From Mesostigma viride (Eukaryota > Streptophyta > Mesostigmatophyceae > Mesostigmatales > Mesostigmataceae): DNA of 64,000 nucleotides. Positions 38,567 to 48,720 of the stretch are shown one piece after another. The DNA is taken from NCBI GenBank assembly GCA_009746045.1, contig RPFO01000667.1, positions 4,310,862-4,374,861 on the forward strand. The letters are read 5' to 3'. How positions within the stretch are numbered: the stretch's first letter is position 1; every line of letters begins with the position of its first letter. The position numbers were made by a program, and so were the translations under genes. A model generated the notes under the pieces. That model did no database searches. It was not told where the DNA came from and saw only the letters and a program-made list of their open reading frames with translations.

Positions 38567-39295
38567 GAGCTGTAGCAGCTCACACAAGTCTACATACAAA
38601 CACACACAATGGGTACTGGACATCCTCCCCGACTACAAGTCACAACCCGCTGGGCATGACAGTCAGCTTGGATTCCTTATTATATGTACATAGCACCCAT
38701 ACTGGTTCAGGAGCACAAACAAATTACAATGAGTCCCTATCCCTTCACGGGAGGCTCGTTGTGTTACCCATGTACAAGAGGTTGGCCAACTGTGGCAGCC
38801 CATAGGTGTTCAGCTAAGAACTTGAGAAGTATGTACAACCTTCAGGACCTTAGGCGAAACCCCACAGATCACCCACAACAGCTCATCAGAAAACATTGCT
38901 GACCCCCAGACGGGAGTCGGCGCCGGTCTGCTGCCCCTTATCGAACCAGACACAACATCTACGCGAAGCACATGCAAAACACAAGCTCCTATACTCGTTC
39001 CAACCGTGGAAAATCAGGGGACCTGTCGCCACCTCACCAGCATGGTGGATGGGTCAGCCAGTCCGTGAAACTCCGCCTTAAGACGGCACCAGGGAATCGA
39101 ACCCCGCCCACAAACCACAGATCTGGGGAAACCTCAGACTGAGATGAAAACCCCAGATAGACATCTCTCCATCAGAGACAATGTCAGACATTCCCACACC
39201 AGAGACATGTCTCACCCCTCAAGGTGTGCTCAGGATTATGTACAATCAAGCTCCCAGCCTGATATCCAGAGACTTAAGCACCCAGCTCTCAGCTT
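38567..39295 (-). other. copia 3' untranslated region
   Basis: Between the pol stop codon and the polypurine tract there are about 730 bp with no frame of note. This is long for a copia 3' region, but I see no additional gene. Confidence 0.5.
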
Positions 39296-42200
39296 TTAGA
39301 CAGATAGACCGACTTGACAGTCAGCATTCATGAGCTTCCTCAGTACATTGTACTGGGCTGGGGCCTTGTGTGGCAGCTTTGTCAATGCATCAGCAGGGTT
39401 CTCCTCGCCAGGGATATGCTTCAAGTCAACCAAACTGGCCAACTCCTTCAGCAACAAATAATCCAGGTCCCGGCTTCTGGCCAGCTGCTTGTGAACAAAC
39501 TGGACCATACCCATGCTGTCTGTTAGCAACAACGTCTCCATCTGCAAGGTCCAAGGGGTAACTGAAGCCAGCTCCAGCATTAACTCCTTTATGTACAAGC
39601 TGGACTGGATCCCCTCGCATATGGCCCTGCATTCTGCCACATCTGAACTGATACAGACCCTCTTCTGCAGTCTGCTGTACCAGCTGAACAAACTTGCCCT
39701 GCTCTGATAAAAAGCAAACAGAGCAGCAGATCTCCCCCTGACCTTGGTAACCTGGCGAGCATCCATGGAACTGTCAACAAAGATCTCCAAGGTGATAGGC
39801 TGGGCAAAGTCAATCCCAGACAAAATCAGATCAGGGGTACTCTCCACCAATCGGGCTATGACTCGAGGCTTCTCATCCTCAAGCACCTCATCAGGCATTC
39901 TGCTATGGACCATCAAAGACGGACCACAGATGCTGGCAAACCAGGCCCACATGCCTCTCAACTCAGGTCCTGCAGCCTGGGTGATCTTCTCTGGCAAGGC
40001 CTTCACAATGGTCTGTTTATAATCTCCTCCAGCCTGAAGCCTGATACTCCACTCCCCATCCCTCCTGAACAGGGTAGCCTGCATTCCACAGAACACTACA
40101 GGCTTGTTGGGCTCCTGCCACAGCTCCTTGCCCAGTGAAAACTTGCCACTGATGACAGGAATAAACTTCTTCAGCCAGGTCGTGGGGGCTAGCAAATGCA
40201 GATCATCTCCATGCAAACTAGCATACACTGGCAGACCCTCCCATTGGGCCAGCAGCAAACAGGGATCAACTGAAGACACTCTCAAGCCACACTCACTGAT
40301 CAGAGCTTCCTGCAGCGTGAGTCTCCAGATGATTGGGCTCGACCTGAGTCCTTCCAGGCCCTTCAGAATAACCAGGAATTGTTGATGCAGCTCCAGCTTC
40401 CAGATGGCAGGCACCTCAACACAGTAAGGCTCATCCTGCTTCCACACCCTCCTGGCCACTTCTGGATCAGATTTTAAAAATGCCCTCTTGAAGTCCAGCA
40501 GCACTGATGACATAGCTGCTCCCCTGTTCAGCAACCCCACGTAGAGACATAGCAAAATTCTCCATGTGTCGTGTAGCATCCCTGGCGTGTACAGCTCCTC
40601 TCCTGGCAGACTCCCCGTGCCGTGATACTCATTCAGGACAGGCCTGACATGGGGCACTGATACCTCATCCACAACCTTCCTCTTCAGCACAAATCTCAAA
40701 GCAAGCTTCCTTGATGCTGGGGGACGTCTGTCTGTTGGTGCAGCACACTCAAACTGCAACCACTCCTCCAATGCCTTGGAGAAGGCGAGCTTCCAAGCCT
40801 CAAACAAAGTAGGCGAGCTCATCTCTTGGACCAGCTGGTCATATGTCAAAGGAGAGTGTGCAGCAAGGCTCCTGTGAGTTATGCCAATACTGCTGGGGTG
40901 CAACACAGCTGGAATCACCAAACTGGCTGCTGGGGGCACCTCCCCTTCATCCCATTTTACACCCTTGACCGGCTTGGCCCTGCACCTGACTGGAAATGTT
41001 GTCCTGAAATTTTCTAGGGGAATCATCCCCCAGCCATCTCTTCTCAGAGCTGTAGCTCTGATAGAAATCCCAGGATTGCCCAGAAAATTCTGACCCAAAA
41101 TCACAGGGCCATCATAGTCCTCTAGGACAAGGAAGGTCACATCCACACCCATGACAGGGGCAGTAACCTCTCCCAACACCCTTAGATGCGTCCTACCACT
41201 GAAATCAGACACCCAGGGGCAACTTGGTTCTCCGACCAGCAGTTCTCCTGTATGCTGAGGTCCCATGACAGAAACCTGTGCATTGGTATCTATCTCCATG
41301 GCAGCTACCTCAGGTTCATCCAACTGGACAAGCTTGGACACCTTAGGCTCCTTCTTGGCTCTTTGCAAAGCCTGTACAATATCTGATAGACGCACACCCC
41401 TAGGCCTGGTGTCGGGCCGTTCCGGAGGTGCAGCCTGTCCGCCTGCTTGCCCAACCACCGTATGTGAAGGTACCCCAGGGGCCGGGCCAGGGTCACCCTG
41501 AGGGCTCGATACAGCTGTAGCACCCTGATCAGGAAGCTCCACGTCACCCCCGCCTTGTACACCAACGGGCACCTGGAAGAGGTCTCCTTGATTACCTCCC
41601 CGGGGACGGATCTTTGACCAGGACAGACGGTGCACTGCTTGGGAGCCATCAATGGCCACCCAGCACTTATGGCCAGCGGCTTCTACTCGGGTCACCACCC
41701 CATCATGCCAGCTGCCACGTTTCCCTGGAAAGCTTGGTTCCTTCCACACAACAACCTGTTGTCCAACGTTAGGTTCTAGGACACTCCAGCCCTTGTCTTT
41801 CTGCCTCAGCTTGAGGAACTTGGCCTCTAGCTTCTCCTTCCATGCCTGCTCAGCATCAGCTGGCAGCATCCTGGTATGCAGCATAAGAGGATTGATGGCA
41901 ATGTCACCAAAGAACATGGGAGTCCTGAGGTTCAGCCTATCCTCCACAGAACGTAGCCATGCAGATGTCACAATGGCAGATGACGTCCTTGGAATCCTCT
42001 CCACCAGCAGCACAGTCTTGATCTCTTGGATGGCTCTCTCCACCACCCCTTGCTGGCCGTGGCTCTCCCTGGGTGTAATCAGCAACTCTGGAAACTCTGG
42101 CAGGTTCTCACAGCACTCAAACTGAATGTCACACTGCAACAACTCCAACCCAGGGTACCTGCTCCTTGTCAACTTCAGAGCAGCAATCAATGTAGGCTTC

Positions 42201-42757
42201 TCCATGTCAGGCAGGATCTCTAGGGTCTTGTACTTGGTATATCTGTCCACTGCCACCAGCAGCTTCAAACCCCTGATTCTCTGAATATCTACCTGCACAT
42301 GGCCTGGCTGCAAAATAGGAGTCCTGGCATGAGACTGCTTGGGCTTTCTAGCAACTAGCCTGCACTTGCAAGCTTGAGCAACCTGTTGGCAGATGGAGTA
42401 CAACTCACTTCCTCCCAGCCGTCTAGCAACTTGCAAAGACTGAGCTGCATGGCCAAACATGGTATGCAACCTTGAGGCAATGTCATACAAGAGAGAAAAT
42501 CTTTTATTGTCATTATTAGCACTCAAGGTATGTACAGATCCCTTATGTACAGGAGGCACCAGGGTCGTGCCTGTCAGACTGTCTCCAGCCCTATCCTCAT
42601 CCTGACCATCCTGTGCCAGTCCTGCACGGTCAGAATGCTTCTGAGATCCACCTGGGTCCACATCACCAGGTCCTACCTCAGGCTCAGCACCGCCATGGCG
42701 GGCACGTTGGCGAGTAACCACTGCAGCTACAGCTGGCATACTCTCTGTGGTAACCAA
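39296..42757 (-). CDS. copia polyprotein: integrase, aspartic protease-like, reverse transcriptase, RNase H
   Basis: An intact 1,153-codon frame. Residues 95-145 hold a zinc-binding-like segment (HTMFGH, then CQQVAQACKC). The integrase core has VQVDIQ, LLQCDIQFEC and GVVERAIQEIK as the D, D, E positions. Residues about 485-560 look like a retropepsin: MEIDTNAQVSVMG (D-T-N-A where D-T/S-G-A is usual) and VILGQNFLGNPG. The RT follows (LLDFKRAFLKSD; SLHGDDLHLL with H-G-D-D instead of Y-V-D-D), then copia-type RNase H (VDSS, SSDVAECRAI, ENPADALTKLP). Known copia pol has protease before integrase; here only about 130 bp separate the gag stop from this frame, so the protease appears to have moved. 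Confidence 0.85.
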   Translation of the reverse strand: MVTTESMPAVAAVVTRQRARHGGAEPEVGPGDVDPGGSQKHSDRAGLAQDGQDEDRAGDSLTGTTLVPPVHKGSVHTLSANNDNKRFSLLYDIASRLHTMFGHAAQSLQVARRLGGSELYSICQQVAQACKCRLVARKPKQSHARTPILQPGHVQVDIQRIRGLKLLVAVDRYTKYKTLEILPDMEKPTLIAALKLTRSRYPGLELLQCDIQFECCENLPEFPELLITPRESHGQQGVVERAIQEIKTVLLVERIPRTSSAIVTSAWLRSVEDRLNLRTPMFFGDIAINPLMLHTRMLPADAEQAWKEKLEAKFLKLRQKDKGWSVLEPNVGQQVVVWKEPSFPGKRGSWHDGVVTRVEAAGHKCWVAIDGSQAVHRLSWSKIRPRGGNQGDLFQVPVGVQGGGDVELPDQGATAVSSPQGDPGPAPGVPSHTVVGQAGGQAAPPERPDTRPRGVRLSDIVQALQRAKKEPKVSKLVQLDEPEVAAMEIDTNAQVSVMGPQHTGELLVGEPSCPWVSDFSGRTHLRVLGEVTAPVMGVDVTFLVLEDYDGPVILGQNFLGNPGISIRATALRRDGWGMIPLENFRTTFPVRCRAKPVKGVKWDEGEVPPAASLVIPAVLHPSSIGITHRSLAAHSPLTYDQLVQEMSSPTLFEAWKLAFSKALEEWLQFECAAPTDRRPPASRKLALRFVLKRKVVDEVSVPHVRPVLNEYHGTGSLPGEELYTPGMLHDTWRILLCLYVGLLNRGAAMSSVLLDFKRAFLKSDPEVARRVWKQDEPYCVEVPAIWKLELHQQFLVILKGLEGLRSSPIIWRLTLQEALISECGLRVSSVDPCLLLAQWEGLPVYASLHGDDLHLLAPTTWLKKFIPVISGKFSLGKELWQEPNKPVVFCGMQATLFRRDGEWSIRLQAGGDYKQTIVKALPEKITQAAGPELRGMWAWFASICGPSLMVHSRMPDEVLEDEKPRVIARLVESTPDLILSGIDFAQPITLEIFVDSSMDARQVTKVRGRSAALFAFYQSRASLFSWYSRLQKRVCISSDVAECRAICEGIQSSLYIKELMLELASVTPWTLQMETLLLTDSMGMVQFVHKQLARSRDLDYLLLKELASLVDLKHIPGEENPADALTKLPHKAPAQYNVLRKLMNADCQVGLSV

Positions 42758-42885
42758 GCTTGCCCCATCGTGTCCAATAGGCTCTTCACTAGAGCATGGG
42801 GCTGCCCCTCACTGCCGTCACTAGCAGCTACATTACACACCCCTGGGGGCACCCTCCAGGGTTCAGGGATGTGTGCAGGCTCAAG

Positions 42886-44060
42886 TCAATGATCAGCAGC
42901 CTTGCCCTTGCCCTTATCCTGGGATGGACCAGCCTTGTCCTTGCTGCCACCCTGAGCTGGCTTGCTCTGACCTTCCTGCCTCAGGTACGAGGGACACTCA
43001 TTCCTGAAGTGACCCTTCCCTGGCAGAAATAACATTCCACCTGACTGATGTCCCGTGAGGTCCCACTGCTGGGCCCAGCCTTGGGAGGACCACCCACCCT
43101 CTTGAAGTCAAACTGGGACTGTGGATGTCCCGACTTCGGCGGGTCCCCCGTCCAGCCCTTCTGTCACGCCCCCTCCTGGACCTTCCTCGACCCCTTGAAG
43201 AGGTCTCAGGCCCTCTCGAGGACGCTGGGCCCCCGTGGCCCGATCCCCTCATGGACTTAACCGCAGGTTCAGCTGGCCTCCTCGTCCCTTGACGAGGGCG
43301 CTTACCACCTACGTACTTGCCGCTGAAACACTCATACAACTGGTCCGTCATGGCTGCCCAGCCATGGACCTGTCGCATGTGGATGGTCACATTATCCATG
43401 GTGACCGGATCCAGCTGCAGCGACTTGAGAAAGTCGCCCATGGCCATCCGATCTGCAACGAAGAACCCTTGGCCATGGCGTCCTCCCTCAGCTTGACGAA
43501 GTCTTCAAAGGCGTGGACCACTAGCTGCCCCTTGATGGGCTTGTAGTCCAGGTATTCTTGCTTCAGGTGGGACCCATCTATGGTCCTCTTGTCACTCAGG
43601 AACACCCTGAGTCGCGTCATAAACGCCGCCCAGGTGTCCCCCGCCGTGTCGCTCCCGAACAAACTTGAACAGCCGCCTCGCCGACTGCCTTATGTAGGCA
43701 CTAGACGCCAGGATGCGAAGCTTGTCACCGGTGTATATCTCCGTGTACAAGTTCATGTCCTCTAACATCCTCTCAGCGTCCCGGGGCTGCCAATTGTCCT
43801 TGATGGACTGAAACTGGCCTAGCACCGCGTACCCCTCAGCACGGTCGGTCGCTTAGGCGCCGCTTGATCTGCGGCTGGCGCGTTCTGACCGCCCTGCGAT
43901 CCTTGGCTCTGATCATCTGGCACGCAGCCTGGTCTCCCAGCGCCTGGCCGTCCCCGCGTCCATCGCGTCCATCGCGTCCATCGCGTCCATCGCGTCCATC
44001 CATCCCAGCGCCGCGCGCCAAAGCCCACCGCGCTTGTTGGTCAATAGCTCCCTCACTCAT
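42886..44060 (-). pseudogene. copia gag, frameshifted
   Basis: Gag-like sequence is spread over several frames: an N-terminal part with DGR repeats (five 9-bp CATCGCGTC units at 43967-44003), a core with FQSIKDNWQPRDAERML and DTWAAFMTRLRVFL, then an Arg/Gly-rich part and a CCHC zinc knuckle. The knuckle spans 42994-43034, only 41 bp; restoring the normal C-X2-C-X4-H-X4-C spacing needs 42, so one base is missing. After it the frame ends in a Lys/Gly-rich tail at a TGA (42886-42888). At least four frame changes are needed in all. They may be decay or assembly errors. Confidence 0.75.
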
Positions 44061-45157
44061 GATGGCCTCTGTTCAGATCTGCTACAGCCAGCCAAGTGGC
44101 CAAGCAGCAATTAAAGCAATATAAGCTACTGAACAAGAAAGGAAAATGCCAAGTGTTACCACTCAGGCAAGACCACCACGGTCCCCGCGGGCGTCCTGGT
44201 TCTCCTTGTCGCTGTCGCTGTCGCTGTCGCTCACAAATCAGCTCTGGCACCCTGCTACCGCTGCGCCGTCGTCGACCCGCTGTCGGCCCGCGATGACAGC
44301 GTCGTCACCGTTAGTGTAGTAGACAGGTGACAACCCGTCGTTGGCACCCCGCGGATTGTATCTTGGCACCTCGTGGTCGCCAAGTCCTCGTCGCCTAGCC
44401 CAGCGACCCCCACTGCTCCCACCTCAAGGTCACTATCGTAACCAAGAGGGGCAAACTCTTCCCAACGCGTCACACGAACGCGAAGGGTTGGGGCAGTTCC
44501 TGAAAAGGAACTTCCTCGCTCCGGAAACCTGCCGACTCGTGCCGCACGCTGTCCTCCGGTGATGGCTTCCGCTCGCCCCGACCTCTGCAAGCCGCCTGTA
44601 GCGCTCCGCTCCGCGTCGTTCACGTCGAACTGGTCCCGCTGCAACACCCTCGTCGCCGATTACGCCTGCGAACGTACGTGGTACACCCGCACCCGCTGCT
44701 GCCGGCACGAACTCGTGTCGCACCGCACCAGCTGCTCCGCAGCTCTCCTCGCCTGCCGCCAACTCCGCACGCACCCGCTCAACTAAGCTGTAATCACCGT
44801 CTGGATGCCGACCAAACCGTGAAGCTCTTGCTCGATGTCGTCGATGCTCCGGTGCTCCGGAATGACGATGGTTTGGACGTGCTGCAGAATTCGCTCCCAA
44901 TCCTCGACCTGGTCGTCGACGAATTGCACGAAGCTGCGATTAACAGGCGGACGATCTGCAAGCAATAAAGATAAATCTCGAACGACACGACGCAATTCAG
45001 GCGAAATGAACCCCAGCAGACTGCCGAAACCGGAAATTCTGCTGCCGTTGTTCTTCCTGCACCATTCACCACCGGACGAGCTTCTCGCGTCGTCAACGCT
45101 GCACGCAGCAAACAGCAACGACCCTCCTGGCCGTTCCGTGAGACTGCTTGTAATTTG
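44061..45157 (-). other. copia 5' leader, possible extra coding region
   Basis: About 1.1 kb separates the upper LTR from the gag start, unusually long for a leader. On the minus strand 44783-45157 reads as a Leu/Val-rich, helix-like peptide in one frame (LRRVVRDLSLLLADRP, DQVEDWERILQHV), and 44433-44780 continues in others with Ala/Gly/Arg-rich composition. I do not recognise them. They could be an N-terminal gag extension broken by frameshifts. A GCTGTC hexamer repeat is at 44205-44232. Confidence 0.35.
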
Positions 45158-45847
45158 AGTTAACGTTTTAAAACGCAATGTGAAGGATATGGTTGCAATG
45201 CAGCAATGTGTGAATATGGTTGGAAACGGAGCTTTGTTAAAATTGGATAATGTTACAGCGCTCACACACTTGAGGCTTGTACACGCGTTTGCCAAGTCAA
45301 GGCAACACACGTGAGGCGGGCTCGCAAGAGATGCCCAATTGGCACTGGCCTATTCTTTATATACTTGTGCACTGTGCTTGCTAGTCCTGAGCAGCCTAGG
45401 AGGCCTGCTCAGTAATAACACTCCCGGTACAGTATTCACTACCTCATGTACAGCGCCCAGTTCCTATACAGTAGGTCTGCCATACAGGTACAGTGACCAC
45501 AGAGCACAGTCCACAGTGACTATTGCATCTGCACCTAGAAGTCCAGGACTAAGCCTGCGGTACCAACAGACCAAAGGTTCCTATTTCCTGCGTACGACGT
45601 ATTAATCCAATACCGTCGTAGGTTCAGCACCTAATTCCTGTCAGCCCAGGAATTACTGTCGACCCCATATGTCGTCGGCAAATATTCACGTCCGACTTAG
45701 AAGAACAGCCGGCTCGCGCTCGCGCGCGACCGGGAAGTCGGAACGCCATAACTTTCTTGATACTTGTCGGAATGAACTCGTTCCGGTGCCGCTGGAATCG
45801 CAGAGATATGCCGAATCAGGAACACGCCGATGCGCTTGGCGTTAACT
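45158..45847 (-). repeat. copia 5' LTR
   Basis: 690 bp, nearly identical to 37855-38548, in direct orientation, with the same AGTTAACG/CGTTAACT ends. Confidence 0.9.
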
Positions 45848-47715
45848 GATGCCTGCCTTCAAGAATGTATACCCAAGCTGCACGCGGACATGAAACCGCG
45901 AGAGGTTGACGAATGGGGGCGCATGTGGCAACAGCAGCATACCGTCTGGTGCAACCACCACAGTTGGGAACTTGCCACCTGCGATCTGATCCCGCATGTT
46001 GTCAACACCTGCATGGATCCTTCGGTGGTGAGCATCCTGAACTGTGAGAGCATCGCATCCCAGTCGTACCCGCAAACCGTGGAGGAGTTGATGGACCGGG
46101 TGCGCCGCAAGCTAGTGCCCCCAGATGCGGTAATCCACGAGCGACTCGCCTTCGGCAAGCTGCGCCAGGGGACCACTCTGTATCGCGAGTTCCTGTCCAA
46201 GTTTGAGTCCAACGCCGCCTACCTGACAGACATGACCTGGTACGAGTACAAGATCCGGTTCATTGAGGCCCTCAGTCCCGAGCTGCAGGATGAGGTACTG
46301 AAGCACTACGCTGAGGTCCCCTGGGATGAGTGGGATATCCTGAAAATCCAGCGGTATCTTCTGCAGGTGGCCGACGTCGTGGCTCGCGGGCGCGCACCAT
46401 CGGTGCGTCGTTTCTTCCGATCAGGTCCCCCGCACGACGGCGAGGAGAACGATGACTCCCCCGATGACCTGGAGGACGGGAGCGCTGACCATGGCCTCAA
46501 CGCCATCGACGCGAGTAAAGCCCGTTGCTTCATGTGCTTTGAGGTGGGTCACCTCAGGCGCGACTGTCCCAAACTCCGTAGCAGGCACGCTGGACGTGGC
46601 ACGGGGGAGACCGAGCCCAGGTTTTCAGGCCCGGTGTTCGGCAGTCGCCCGGACTCCTCCGGCCCAAGGGATAAGCCCCGCAACGCGGACGAGCGGGCGC
46701 CAGCAGACCCGGCAGTTCACGACTCAGCACCAGCAGCCGCGGCCGCCAGCGATGAGTTCTACCAAGGGCGTGCTGCGCGCGGTCAATGAGGTCGAGGCTC
46801 ACCGACTAGCCTCCGGACAGCGTGCGACCTTTGAGTCACCAGCAGTGGCCGGTTACGAGTTTGCCGCTGGGAAGTATACTATAATAATATTATTATATTA
46901 GTATATTTAATTAATAATTATATTTTTATAATATGTTCACTCCGGCCGGTGCGCTTTTCCAGTCCTAGTGGCTGGCCACCTTAGCCATTCTGAGAATGCC
47001 CACCTGTATATAGGGCAAGGGGGGGTGTCTGTTTTGCCCCACATCTGTACCAAGTACCAAGGGTGCATTGGTCCTGCACAGTAGCAGGTCACCCTGTTAT
47101 CATGATGTCAGTAGTACGAAGGGTGCATTGGTCCTGCACCGTAGCAGGTCACCCTGTTATCATGCTATCAGCAGTAAGGGGGGTGTTTGGAATCATACAC
47201 TGACCCCATGCATAGACGCCGTTGGCGGTAATGGGAAATTACTATTAGGCGTCTAGCACTAGTGGTTTTATATAGGGTACCGTTGGCGGTAATGGGATAT
47301 TTTATATATGAGAATGTAATAACATATTCAGACACGGCCAACCAACCGTCATGGATGTCAAGTTTTTGGTCATTCATCAACGCGGCACTGGTGCGCCGGC
47401 TGGGCCTGACTGACGCCCAGCCCCCACACCGGACGGCCGTGCATCTGACCCACTCGGATGGTCGCCAACACCAATCGCCCGGTCTGGCAGATATCAAAGG
47501 TGTGCTGCAAGGCACCCCGTTCGACCTGGCTGCGACCATCGCACCGCTGGGCGCAGCGGACATCATCATTGGGCTCGACTTTGGACGCGCAGGATGTGGA
47601 CATTCGCGTGCGCCGGCGAGTGGTTTGGTTTCCCGATGGTTCCTTTTGGTGCCCTGACAGCGAGTATAGGGCACATAGCATTACACACGAGCGCCCGGCG
47701 GTCCAGCATCCTTGA
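45848..47715 (+). pseudogene. Ty3-type gag and protease remnant
   Basis: The frame to 46789 encodes a Ty3-type gag: a capsid-like helical region (YREFLSKFESNAAYL, WYEYKIRFIEAL, MQ-type turn absent) and a CCHC knuckle, CFMCFEVGHLRRDC. After about 46870 an AT-rich segment interrupts it. Coding resumes near 47340 with SFINAALVRRLGL and DIIIGLDFG, the start and end of a Ty3 retropepsin; the catalytic D-S/T-G is not preserved. A frameshift at about 47580 leads to a last piece with VVWFPDGSF. The left edge is cut exactly by the copia LTR. It is on the opposite strand to the Ty3 integrase on the other side of the copia, so they are not one simply interrupted element. Confidence 0.8.
46872..47335. 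repeat. AT-rich insertion in Ty3 remnant with 60-bp duplication
   Basis: This 460-bp segment separates gag from protease. It starts with ATAATATTATTATA-like sequence, contains two 60-bp tandem copies beginning GGGTGCATTGGTCCTGCAC (47061 and 47121) and two copies of CCGTTGGCGGTAATGGGA (47219 and 47280). It is probably a non-autonomous insertion; its ends are not certain. Confidence 0.6.
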
Positions 47716-47964
47716 CTCATTGGCAGTAATTGGACGATCGCGTGGACGCGTCGTCCCCGGGGGAAGGGGAGGGGTCGCAGGGCGTATGAAACCAGATGGC
47801 GACTAATAATACCATATACTTCTTTACTATTCCTACCTTTCATATACTAAGTACTTGTACTGGTCCACTACACTTCTTTATGATACCATACTCTTCTTAA
47901 TTATATCTAGCTCCTGTATGATCGGCACGGTTCGGCTTTGGATCGAGCCGGCCATCTATGTAGG

Positions 47965-48080
47965 AATCCACCGCAGCCGCGCGTGGATCCGACGACCCTT
48001 CTACTGCCATGCCAGGGATCGATGCGCAGCCGCGCGTGGATCCGACGACCCTTCTATACTGCCATGCCAGGAATCTATGC
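47965..48080. repeat. approximately 55-bp tandem duplication
   Basis: Two copies built on CGCAGCCGCGCGTGGATCCG followed by ACGACCCTTCTA and CTGCCATGCCAGG. Confidence 0.9.
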
Positions 48081-48346
48081 GCCAGCGTGCGGATATTATA
48101 TATTTTTTATACTCTCTATTTTCTATATTATATATTTTCATTGAGAATGATAGATTACGGAGGTGAGATAGGCATGCAACATAAGGAAAAAACCGATGAC
48201 TGGGAGAATAACCCTGAAGAAATTAATAGTAATCTGACACAGACATCCAAGGATCACGCCAGCGGCACAAGGTACAACTAACTAGACATCACAAAACTAC
48301 ACGCAGCAACAGCGCTGCCGGCCCACCATGCAGGCCTGGAAGGAAT

Positions 48347-48720
48347 CTAGACCGCGTGGGTCGCGACAAAGTCGGCCCGGGTGCGGCGGAATAACACATC
48401 AGCCACGGTGCGAGTGAGGGCGAGTGACAGACGCTGCCGCCAATACGAGGACCACGTGCGGGCCGACCACGGGGCGGTCTGACCCTCGAGGTCGAGGCGG
48501 TCTTCACGGCGCTGGCAGCACTCGTGGAAAAACTCCGCTGTCTTGGGGCCCATGGCCCCGAACTCCTCAAGGACAAAGGGGATGACCCGGTGGGGCCCCA
48601 CATTGCCGTAGGAGGCAAACTTGTCGCGCTCAGCCACAGCGGCAGCAGCGCCGGCATCCACAGCCGCCCGGAGGATGTGGCGACCGGAAAGCGGCCGAGC
48701 CACGGAGACATTATATATTT
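48347..48720 (-). pseudogene. retrotransposon-derived C-terminal fragment
   Basis: The minus-strand frame ends with DKFASYGNVGPHRVIPFVLE, then EEFGAMGPKTAEFF and a basic C-terminus. The pattern Y-x-x-V-x-P-F-V-x-E-x-F-G-A-x-G is one I associate with C-terminal segments of reverse-transcriptase ORFs in algal and protist genomes. Upstream of about 48720 the frame loses protein character. The precise family is uncertain. Confidence 0.4.

Larger units (their letters stand above)
37855..45847 (-). mobile_element. LTR-to-LTR Ty1/copia retrotransposon
   Basis: Two near-identical direct repeats of about 690 bp (37855-38548 and 45158-45847) flank 6.6 kb with gag and pol on the minus strand. LTR ends are AGTTAACG...CGTTAACT rather than TG...CA. 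A purine-rich tract lies directly next to the lower LTR, as expected for the 3' end of a minus-strand element. No primer binding site for initiator Met-tRNA is evident beside the upper LTR. Flanking pentamers do not match exactly. LTR similarity indicates a young insertion, although gag is frameshifted. Confidence 0.85.

Noticed and set aside
39314-43765. Many plus-strand frames of 60-157 codons opposite copia gag-pol
   Set aside because: Shadows of the coding minus strand.
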